This document shows positions 34,987 to 45,500 of a DNA stretch of 64,000 nt, one piece after another. A model generated the notes under the pieces. The model saw nothing but the letters and a program-made list of their open reading frames with translations, had not been told where the DNA came from and ran no database searches. Made by a program: the position numbers and the translations under genes. Source of the stretch: Takakia lepidozioides (lineage: Eukaryota > Streptophyta > Takakiopsida > Takakiales > Takakiaceae); assembly GCA_030704615.1 (NCBI GenBank), contig CM060732.1, positions 80,313,171 to 80,377,170 on the forward strand, written 5' to 3'. The number at the start of each line of letters is the position of its first letter. The stretch's first letter is position 1.

Positions 34987-35424
34987 GCTCCCTCCCAAGT
35001 CTGGAAATCGAGCTGATGCTTTGTGAATCTTGCTGCTTCGCTAATGTATATTTTAAGGGTCACTTCCGCCTAATAAATTACAGTATACAGGTGTTGTAAA
35101 ATGTGGAAGCTGGCTCAGTAGCGATGGGATGATACTTCCTCGCAGAACTGTGCCTCTCCTCTCTAGCCAACTATCGAAGCAGCGCTGCTGTAATCTGGTG
35201 ATAGATCCACACTATTCTGTTCAGCTGAGTGCAGCTACAGTTGCATGCAAGTGCAAAGGATATTGTGGAGTTGATGGAAGCTTATAATACGAGGTCGAGT
35301 AGAGACAGTGAGCTGCAGAGATGAAAGACAGTGTGCCCGTGCTAGAGCTTATATACAGAGTGTGCAATGCATGTGTGGCACAGTTGACTGCAGCGTTGAT
35401 TCTTCTACGACGCGGCGTCAATTG

Positions 35425-37060
35425 GAGTGTGGGCCCTCACCTTTTCTATCGGAATAGAATATAGGTGACGGAAAATCGACCCGTCTTGTACAAATGTGTT
35501 TCTGTCGTACTTGTTCTTTCTTCAGTCGAACGGATCCGGTAGACCCCGACGGACCCTACCGTGTGGCTCGAAAGGCGTCGGTTGCAAAGATGGCGGTGTT
35601 GACCCCTGTAGACCGCCTTGTATGTTGTATTTATTTTGAGAGGCTCGCTTCACCGCGGGTCCTACCTCTACCAACCCATCTGCTATCCGGGGGATTTAAG
35701 ACTTCCCGTCCGTCCTAATTAAGCACCCAGCAACAGTTCGGGGACAAATTGAAGGTCAAGGCGGTGGGAGTGGCCAAGAGGGAGGCAGGAACATGGTGCA
35801 GTACAGCGAATGGATGCAGCCGTGTGTCCAGGCTTTGGAGAAACGTGTGCAGTGTCAAGTGTGAAACTGCACAAGTGTGGAGAGGGACCAGCCTTCTGGG
35901 AACTTGGGAAGGTCCACCACCGCTTGACAGGGTCGGGCCCCCCGACCTCTGAGACCCTAATAAATATGAGGTATAAAAACGAGGGGAGGACTTGTGGCCT
36001 CTACCGCCTCAATTTTTCCCAGACCTGTTAATCTGCTGGGCTCTTGCCGGTCCACTAAAAAACGGAAACTGCAACAGGACAACAGACCATAATAAAACTG
36101 TAATAACGTACCTAAGAACCAAGAGATACTAGGTGAAATGATCGACGACAAATGATTGATAGCTCATATCTCGGATCAACTAAGCGGATAGTTTATGGGG
36201 CTTTAATCTGGCCTGCCTGATGTCGGTGCTGCTTCAACGTGCCTTCAACGTTGTTCAAATGCCTATAGCTGCCTCTTTGATCAGCAGGGGGTCCTCGGTT
36301 TCTAGTTTGCTTTTTCAAGTGGGCCCTGCGCACAGAGTCCACCAAAGAAGTAAGTAGGAGAGCCAACGAAGAGCAAAGCCCTCAGGCAGCTCTCAGGTCG
36401 GTGGGCCTGGCCATTCTAGCCTTCCAGCGGATAACCCAGCGAAACTATTAGGTTCTCACGTTCTCACCTAGGATCTTCAAAGTAAGGTCCGAGTCTAGCT
36501 TGCGAAGGAACGCAGTAATGTTGGCACCTCTGAGAGAGTGATCCACACCATTCGGTGACCTGAACAGATAATGTCATTTCTGGAAGTGTGAGGATATTGT
36601 GGAGTGAGGATCTTTGATGGAGGTCGCAGGGACACCCACACCTGCAGAGCTGGATCAGTGGATACTCTGACACTACGCTGACTAGTGCGCGTCTCTGCAC
36701 CTCAACGATGCACAGAATTGGGGCTTGGCAGTTTGTGGCAGCAGTTGACTGCAGGGTTGACAGTTGACAACGCTATTGTCGTATTTGAATGTTTAGTGAA
36801 AGAAACCAAAAATTGTTTTTCAGGCCCCTTGTGAAGTTTTGAGTCAGCGTTTCATCACATGTAAATTTCTGAACGGTTGATCATTAGTTTTTTTTAAGAA
36901 AATTAAAAGGGGAGGAAGCCCTTTAAATCATATTAATGAAGAATCATGGCAAAAATACCCATGAGAGGAGGCTATGAAGGCTTACATCACATAGTGATTC
37001 GGCATTAGTTATAAGTTACTTGACACAGCTGTGTTATTTATTTATTATTTATTTTATTTT
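35425..37060. other. intergenic, no recognisable gene
   Basis: Several open frames of 60-80 codons occur but none shows domain-like features. No repeats stand out. Confidence 0.4.
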
Positions 37061-37064
37061 ATTT

Positions 37065-38955
37065 AAAGGAAACCAGGGGCGACTGCTCACAATTCAGGCC
37101 CTTGAGGAGGGGGGAAAATTAACCCCCTTTCGATAAGCCATTAGGTACACAGGTGGGAAACGTCACCACCAGACCAACCGGTCACGAACAATCCACACAC
37201 CAGGCAGGCAGGGTAGCGGGTTTGAACCATCTATATTGTAGGATGTATTTTCCAGTGTTGTGCGGGTACCCGCTTAGGCGGGTTGGAACTGGCGGTTCCG
37301 GTTCCTCGGAACCAGTACTGGAACCGGAACTGGCGCCCAAGAACCGGAACCGGGGAGCAGGAACAAGCCGGTTCCAGAACCGGATCCGGCGGGTATGGGT
37401 TTTTCCAAGAACTGGCAAGGAACTGGAACCGGGGATCAGTGGCGGTTCCGGATCCGGTTCCTGCACTAGGGTTTTTTTTTTTTTTTTTTTTCCCCGTGAT
37501 CTGTCGACTTCGGCGCGGGGGAGGGGGGTCAGCGCACCAGCGCGTGGGCAGCGCGTGAGGGAGGGAGCAGCGTTGTTTTTGTTTTTGTTTTTTGGGTTTT
37601 CCTGGTTCTGTAGTCTCGCACCTCCCTCGCGATGTGCTGCAGTAGTGCGAGCATCAGCACGGGGGAGGGAGCAGCGCAGGGAGGTAGCATCGTAGGCAGC
37701 AGTTTTTGTTTTTTCCACGTTGTATCGTCTCTCACGTCTGTTTTTGAGTAGTGAGGAAGTCCACTTAGATGACAACGAGGAGTTGATTGTAGAGGCCGAG
37801 TTGTTTGAGATAAAATGATTTCTTTGTGTACTCTACACACATTAATTTATACTCGCTTACATTGCATTATTATTATTTCATAAATTTGTATATGAATGTT
37901 GTGTTGTTTCTTTTCAACATGGTCAAAAGATTTGATATAACTAATGGGGATTCACAAATCATTTTCAGATTTATAAAGAACGATAAAAACAAATTAATAT
38001 ATATTTTTAAATTCTAAAAATAGAGAACCGGAACCGGAAACTGGAACCGGCGGTTCCTTCCCAAAAAATACCCGGAACTGGAACCGGAATCTGCTCATGA
38101 ATTTTGGAACCGGAACCGCTTCATAAAAAAGAACCGGATCCGGAACCGGAACCGGAACAGTCTCTTCAAATATACCAAGGAACCGGAACCGGAGGTTCCT
38201 TCAATATGGCAAGAACCGCACAACACTGGTATTTTCCTGTTGTTCCATGTATCCAAAGGGTGATGTAGTTATTTGATGGACCTATGTTTATGTATGAGTC
38301 AGTTGAGCTGCACAGAGAGATATTTACATAATTTTCCATTATAGGTAATATCTTGAAATAATGCCATTACGAAGAAAAATTTGCTCACGCCAAAAAGAAA
38401 AAAACCAATTGACACAATTGCCGCAATCCAGAATTACTTAAATCAATTGGACGTTCACTCCTAGTATGGGACATGCTGGTGGGACAGACATCAAAGGATT
38501 CAAAGATTGGAAATGCGGCCCAAGTATTACACAGATGTCATGACGAAAACAGGATATGCCGTCTCCTTTTGAGGAAGAATTGTCCTAGGACTTGTAATAA
38601 TCTCACCACCCGGAGGATCACATTTTGCCAATTGTGGGGCACCATGAGCAACAGAAGGACATTAGTATCATTGAGGATTAAAGAAAGCAACAATTTCAAG
38701 ACCAAGAAACATCTAGATTTTGACCCATTGAGATGCAAAACAATGCTCAGTTCTTTTTGGTTCGTTCTTCCTTTGTATCCGTTGGAATTTGTTTTATTTT
38801 TCCTTAAATAACAGAATAAACACATTCATAATTAATATTAATAATTAATATTAATTAATGGTATCTCATGTATGCTTCATGGCTTACATGAAAGGGGTTA
38901 ATTTTCCCCCCAAGGGCCTGAATTGTGAGCTGTCCCTTCCAGGTTCCTTGTTTTT
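37065..38955. mobile_element. fold-back/MITE-like element with about 80-bp inverted ends
   Basis: The left arm (about 37065-37150) and right arm (about 38870-38955) are imperfect reverse complements sharing CTCACAATTCAGGCCCTT and AAAATTAACCCC (in one strand sense). The interior contains a complete hAT element (37253-38228) and about 650 bases of AT-rich sequence with no recognised coding. Homology of the arms fades into AT-rich sequence outside. Confidence 0.65.
37253..38228. mobile_element. non-autonomous hAT element, 976 bp
   Basis: The ends are perfect 13-bp inverted repeats CAGTGTTGTGCGG (37253-37265, and its complement at 38216-38228). They are flanked by a perfect 8-bp target duplication GTATTTTC (37245-37252 and 38229-38236). 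Both subterminal regions (37275-37470 and 38022-38215) are packed with GGAACCGG/CCGGTTCC motifs, likely transposase-binding sites. The interior has a T-run at about 37470-37490 and a short GC-rich part. No transposase is encoded. The intact ends and duplication suggest a fairly young insertion, mobilised in trans. Confidence 0.92.
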
Positions 38956-39650
38956 AAGACAATGTAAAAAGCATAAAGTTCGCAGGGGCATCGCTCCCTT
39001 AAAAGCAACAAATAAAATGAAAAAAAACGACCTCATGTTCTTACTTGAAAAAATTATTATTATTATTCTTACATGGCAACATGACTCAAGTCTTTTTCTG
39101 AGTCGGAGTTGCATCTCAACAATTATATTTTAACGCATTTTGATTTCTAAAATTAAGATTAGGTACACATCTCAGTGTTTAATAACTTCAAAAATATGAA
39201 GATTTATGTGAAATACGCATATGGCTCTTGAAAACACGTTCTTTTCAAGCTTCAAGCTGACTCAGATCCAACAAAATTTTCTTTATTCTTACAATCTAAA
39301 AGATAATATTTAAAATAATATTTCTAGACCATTGTATTCCTCATTCCTTTCAACCACAGCTCTATCTTAATGGGGGATCAGCGGTGGTGATTGGGTGAGC
39401 ATGTGAGTGGCCAAGGTTTGGACATGAAAATCTAATCAGTCGTATAGGTTCGACAAGGTTTATAGGTTCAACACCAATAAAATGGCTTCGGATCTAGTTC
39501 AGATTAGGCTCGGAAACAGGCTTGGGCTTGGTTAACCACACATACGCTGGCGCTCAATAACTCACATGATCCCGAACCTAATCCCTATCCAAACTCCAAC
39601 CCAAACAAAATACAAAAACGAATGCTCATATGTATAAATTAATGTGAGCA
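38956..39650. other. AT-rich intergenic, no recognisable gene
   Basis: This is simple AT-rich sequence up to the left end of the large Mutator-like element. No gene is seen. Confidence 0.4.
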
Positions 39651-39865
39651 TATAAATTGATGGAAGATAATAGGAATAATATAAGAACTTAATGACAGTC
39701 CAGCCCTGACACCCTGTACCGCCGGTTCTCCGCCTCCGGCAGCCATCGAAAGGCAGCCGGCTGGGCTCGGTCAATCCCTCCCACCCCGCGCTCATCCCAT
39801 CGGCGTCGTCGTTGCCTGCGTCGTCGTTCTGCGACACCAGTCCGCCGCTTCCACCAGTCCGCCAG
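39651..39865 (+). repeat. left unique terminal inverted repeat
   Basis: About 215 bases, GC-rich in the inner part (39715-39860), matching 53955-54169 in inverse orientation at roughly 85 percent by eye. Confidence 0.85.
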
Positions 39866-41245
39866 TAACCACTAACCCCCATGTAACCCTGTGCAACACA
39901 TGTAACCCCATGACCCTCTGTAACCCTCACCAGGTGTAACCCTCTGTAACACCGCAGAGTGTCACCCCCACCCCTATATAACCCTCACTCCATGTAACCC
40001 TCTGTAAAACTTTGCAACCCATGTAATCCTCTGTGACCCTCTTAACCCATGAAACCCCATGACCCTCTGTAACCCTCAACATGTAACCCCCTATAACCCT
40101 CACCACCATGTAACCCTCTGTAACCCATGTAACCCTCTATAACACCGCAGAATGTCACCCTCACCCCTATGTAACCCTCACTCCGTGGAACCCTCACCAG
40201 GTGTAACCCTCACCACCATGTAACCCTCTGTAACACTGCAGAGTGTCACCCTCACCCCCATATAACCCTCACTCCATGTAACCCTCTGTGACCCTCTGTA
40301 ACCCTCACCACTATGTAACCCTCTGTAACCCGTGTATCTCTCTGTAACACCGCAGAGTGTCACCCTCACCCCTATGTAACCCTCACTCCATGTAACCCTC
40401 TGTGACCCTCTGTAACCCTCACCACTATGTAAACCCTCTGTAACCCTCACCACTATGTAACCCTCTGTAACCCGTGTATCTCTCTGTAACACCGCAGAGT
40501 GTCACCCTCACCCCTATGTAACCCTCACTCTATGTAACCCTCTGTGACCCTCTGTAACCCTCACCACTATGTAACCCTCTGTAACCCGTGTATCTCTCTG
40601 TAACACCGCAGAGTGTCACCCTCACCCCCATGTAACCCTCACTCCATGTAACCCTCTGTGACCCTCTATAACCCTCACTAGGTATAACCCTCGCCACCAT
40701 GTAACCCTCTGTAACCCATGTAACCCTCTGTAACACCGCAGAGTGCCACCCTCACCCCTATGTAACCCTCACTCCATGTAACCCTTTGTAACCCTCACCA
40801 GGTGTCACCCTCACCACCATGTAACCCTCTGTAACACCGCAGAGTGTCACCCTCACCACCATGTAACCCTCTGTAACACCGCAGAGTGTCACCCTCACCC
40901 CCATGTAACCCTCACTCCATGTAACCCTCTGTGACCCTCTGTAACCCTCACCACCATGTAACCCTCTGTAACCCATGTAACCTCCTGTAACACCGCAGAG
41001 TGTCACCCTCACCCCTATGTAACCCTCACTCCATGTAACCCTCTGGAACCCTTATCAGGTGTAACCCTCACCACCATGTAACCCTCTGTACCACCGCAGA
41101 GTGTCACCCTCACCCCCATGTAACCCTCACCAGGTGTAACCCTCTGTAACCCGTGTATCCCTCTGTAACACCGCAGAGTGTCACCCTCACCCCTATGTAA
41201 CCCTCACTCCATGTAACCCTTTGTAACCCATGTAACCCTCTGTAA
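39866..41245 (-). repeat. left minisatellite array (GGGTTACA motif, minus-strand sense)
   Basis: About 1.4 kb of GTAACCCTC-type repeats. Higher-order modules contain ACACCGCAGAGTGTCACCCT and CTCACTCCATGTAACCCT, recurring at intervals of roughly 75-120 bases. Open frames on the minus strand (RVTLCGVTEGYMVV and similar) are by-products of the repeat. The array mirrors that at 52310-53954. Confidence 0.95.
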
Positions 41246-41599
41246 CTCCACCTCGTGTACATCATACACGTGTAAACTATCCGACGGCCGAATGGAGGTT
41301 GAAATGGAGTTCAAAACCCTAATTTGCTCTCTCCATCCGTTTTTCAGATTCCTAGCTCGTTCGTTTTTTTGCTTTGGGGCATCAGCTTTCTACAATTCCC
41401 GTGGCGCCCAATCGGCTTCACACATCAATGCGAAAGATTTGTAGTTCATTCAGTTCAGTATCGTCCTCCAAGCAACATGCAAGACAACACTTTCCGCGCA
41501 GCGATCCGGCAAATCTATTACTACGGTTTTCTCTACAATTGATACGGTTGTCTCTATCCTTTTTCTTTGTCAATGTCATTCTTGTTGTTTTGTCACCGT

Positions 41600-41670
41600 C
41601 CCCGATGGCTATGGTATTCTTGAGATCCGCATTAGGAAAGGGTTTTGTTTCTTTCGGTCTAGCCATGCAA
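41600..41670 (-). pseudogene. inverted relic of part of the Ulp1-gene first exon
   Basis: On the minus strand from 41666 the frame reads MARPKETKPFPNADLKNTIA. Exon 1 of the plus-strand gene reads MARPKGTKPFPDAELKHAMA at about 42761. The DNA is clearly related over about 60 bases, giving an inverted repeat about 1.1 kb apart in the 5' flank of the gene. The rest of 41246-42505 is leader/promoter sequence. An AAACCCTAA telo-box lies at about 41316 and C-rich motif copies are scattered through it. Confidence 0.55.
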
Positions 41671-42505
41671 GCAGCCGCTCATTTGACGGGGTGCCCATTC
41701 ACTCTCCTCTCGTGTATCTTTTGTTCACGCACCAGCCGGGGCAGCCTACTCATCGCTATTCTGGATGCAATACGCATCGAATCATGCATGTTCTGCAAGC
41801 ACTGTCAATCGGTTACATGTGTGATGGTTTATATGACTGCGTCACGTGTGCTATGGTTACACACAGGGGGTTACACGGTGTTTTCTTTCTCAATACATGG
41901 TGGCTTGGTAGACGGTTTAGTAATGGAAGTTTAGATGGGGTTGACATGTTTGATGGGTTACGCAGATGTTGCGCTCGCGGAGCCACATAGGCTAGGGTTA
42001 CATGGGTGGGGCGTTACGTTGACCGACCATGTTTACCTGGAGGTTGCATACTAATGGTTTGATATGACAGGGTTACATCAATGTTGTGTTCGGGAGTCAC
42101 ATAGACTAGGGGTACATGAGGTTGTGACGAAGGGTTACATCATATGTGGGTACATGACGGAGGGTTACACTCGACGTGTCTCACATACGGGTAACGGCTG
42201 GTTTGTCGTGCTCACAAGTGTAGGGTTACGGGTTATACTCCACTATTCTGGGTGACACCTGGATTGCAAGCCGCCAGATTTTAATGAACCGCCGTCTTTC
42301 GCAACCGACGTGCCTTAAGGGTGACATCTAGCTAGCTTCGTTCTTCGTTCTTTGATCATTGTTCAGTTTTTCCCTTCTCGCAGCCCTTTCCTATTCTTCC
42401 TGCACTCCTTGCTGTGCGTGCTCCCTGCTGTGCGTTATTCGGAATTCTCTTGGTCTTGTCTTGCTCTTGCTCTTCTCTTCTCTTCTGCCAGCTTTTTCTT
42501 TTGCC

Positions 42506-45500
42506 ATGGCTGATTGTTATCTGTTCCCTGGAGAGGCTACTATTCCATTTGATCACTTGAAGAGGGATGGCGAACGAATTCGCTTCTGGTACACTGAGCA
42601 TGAGCATGCTACAATGATTGCGTACTGCCACACCAGGTGTAGAGAGGCCAAGGTGGAGGGAGCAAAGGGCCGGCCTAAGTTCAAATGTCATTACTGTGGG
42701 GAAGTAAAGGTAGATAAGAGCAGATTGAATTGGCGTATTGTCGATGGAATGGCCGTATGTATGGCCAGACCGAAGGGAACAAAACCGTTTCCTGATGCGG
42801 AGCTCAAGCATGCCATGGCTGTTGAAAATGTGGTGAATTATGTTCCAGCTTCTACTGTTGATGCATATCATGCATGGATTCTGCAAAATAGGGTGGCTTT
42901 GGGTGAGATTGCAGATCCTATTGAAGTGCCTGCTGTTGTACCTTCTTCGGCTACTTCTGCTACAGAGGTTCCATCTTCTGGTGCTCCTGCCGTTTCTATC
43001 CCTGGTCCTTCTGTTCGGCAGGTTCCTAACGAGAGAGACAAGCGGCGATTGAGCCCGCCTCTACCTGTCCCTATTGCAAAGAAAATCAACATTGGAAACC
43101 GGAGCTCAAGGTTCATCTTGCGAAAGCGAACTCCGGGCTCAATCCTTTTGCTATCGCATGGCCTTATTCCTCAGTTCCCATTTCCGAATGTCAAAGACAA
43201 GGGGTTTTGGCTGGCATTCCAAGAATTTGTTGCGCGAGGCGAGGGCACAGTCCATGCGACAGCTGCAAAATCAAGTTGGGTTCTATCGACGGACAATCAA
43301 GTTAGATTCCCTGCCATTTCTCTGTTTTTCAAATTTCGGGCTGTTGTCAATCCGTGTAACCCTTTGGTTTACCCCTCCTTGTCTCTCCTGTGGCGTGTAA
43401 CCCACCTATAGAGGACCCCTTTTAAAAATCCCTATGGTGTGTAACCTACCTCTGTGTAACCCCGTGTAGCCCACCTTCCTTGTAACCCATTTTTCATGTG
43501 TAACCCCTCGTGCTGTAATCCTTTTCTCTAGTATAACCCCTTACGTTGTATTGCGCAGGGAGCTCGACATCATCTTAGAAGCAATGATATGGATATTGTT
43601 GTTGCTAACCACAAGTCGTTTACAGCCCAGCCGGATCATGGTCCGTTAATGATAGAGGAATTGAATCGGGTGAAGGAGTATTTGGAGAGCATTGGGCATC
43701 CTGACATGCCAAAGCAGAAAAAGAAAAAAGGTGGGAGACTTACACGAGTCCATCGAGAGAGCCAAGCCTCACATGATGATGACACGATGGACGAACCAGC
43801 TGTTGGCAATACCGACCTTGACAATGCCAGAACTTCAAATCCTCTTGTCATCACTATTACTGTAGATGGAATCGAAGGTTTGGTTGTTCCAGATCCGTTG
43901 GAATTCACTCGCGATTTTGCGGAAGGATTGATCAGTCAAATGGAGAATCTCACCAAACCGCACATTGGACCGCCACCACTCATTTTGTTAATTTTGGCCC
44001 ACAACGATGGAAGAAATCATGGCAGGTCAGTTTCCCAAACGCATCCTAGGTTGGGGTTCGCGACTGACCTTCTGGAAAGTGCTCTTACGGCCTCAAAGGT
44101 GAAGGACATGGTCGATGAGTATTACGGCTTTAGTCTGATGTACTTTGCACAACCTGGTGACGGAATTGCGACCTTGGATTCTGAGCTCGAGGACTTAAGA
44201 TCGAGTTTGAGTACAGAAGAGTGGGGTGATAGGTTAGTTAAGATCAACGGAGCTATACAATTTTGCAAGGCAAGCCGTCGTCGCGCCGCACATTACTTTG
44301 CGATCCATCAGAAAGAATCGTTTATCCAGTTTTGGTGTTGTGGCCTCTTCAGCGAATCACCAACAGAACTGGACTTCAATGCGCGTTTGGGCATCCAGTA
44401 TATGAGAGACCTTGGGTCTGTAGTGCCTTGGTATCTCTGTAAGTGTTACTCCATCCACTGTCACCTCTCTCGTCGTGTAACCCCTTTGTGTGTAATCCTG
44501 TAATCAGTGTAACCCTCGTTGTGTGGAACCATGTACTCAGTGTAACCCTCGCTGTGTGTAACCCTGTAATTAGTGTAACCCTCGGAGTATGTAACCCTGT
44601 AATCAGTGTACCCCTAATGTTACCCCTCGCTGTGTAACCCTAGATTTGTTACCCTCTCGTTGTGTAAACTCACTAGTGTAACCCAGGTAGTGTAACCCAT
44701 TGCAAACTACTGTCTCTAACAGGGTGGTGTAACCCACATCGTGTAATCCGAACCATTGTCTTGTCCTAGTCAGTGTAACTCTTACATAGTGTAACCCTTG
44801 CACTTTCAAAAACCACGTTCCACGACTAAAAACCTTTGTCTTTTCCCCGATGCAAATGAGTCCGAGCTCATGACCAATCAAGTCGCCAATGCGTTCAAAA
44901 ACCTTTTTGAGGCTCAACGTGAGCTTCACGAAGTTGTGTATGGGGCCCCTCCACAATGCGATATAGGGGGCGCGCAGACGAGTGATGGGCCCTCTGTGTT
45001 ACAGGATGAGGAGATGGTTAAACCTCGTCTTCATTCAATTTCCGCCCCGCAAAGCGACGATGTACATGATGAGGACATCATTCCAAGTCAATCTGCCGTT
45101 GTATCTTTGTCGCTGGTTGGTGAATTGTACTCAACCCAGCTGCACTTAGGGGTGAACCTAGCAGACTTGACGTGGGATTTGCCCGTGAATTCTGGTACTG
45201 ATACTGAAGATGATACATCAAGGTGGAACACCCAAGTGAGAACCTCTTTGTCCGCAGCCCCAGTCATTTCTTTTGGAAGAACCGGGGACCCGCTTGACCC
45301 AGAGTTTGTGTATGACTTTGAATCTGGAGATGCTGGGTTGAACCCTCCATGCAACAATGTAAGTATTTGTGAGGATCATGTGGTCAACCTCTCTCAGAAT
45401 GACACTGTTCGAATGATGCAGACCGAAGATCCAAGTCATTTCGCGCCACAACATGTCACATTGGAGGAGGTGGTCAATATTGAGGGTGACATTGTCCGGG

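Larger units (their letters stand above)
32567..35424. repeat. segmental duplication, unit 2 (hydroxylase copy 2)
   Basis: This is the partner of the unit at 27428-30140, in direct orientation about 5.2 kb away. Introns are alignable throughout with small indels and substitutions, which indicates a fairly recent tandem event. Confidence 0.9.

Noticed and set aside
37153-37775. Open frames on both strands across 37.15-37.78 kb
   Set aside because: They arise from GGAACCGG repeats and GC-rich filler of the non-autonomous hAT element.
40178-41012. Open frames on the minus strand such as RVTLCGVTEGYMVV repeats (and mirrored ones at 52659-53890)
   Set aside because: They are translations of the minisatellite in a stop-free phase, with no domain and no conserved start.
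39866-41245. Interstitial telomere or a CRISPR-like array
   Set aside because: The unit is GGGTTACA/GGGTGACAC with variable higher-order modules. It is not TTTAGGG, there are no unique spacers of constant length, and it is mirrored inside a transposon.
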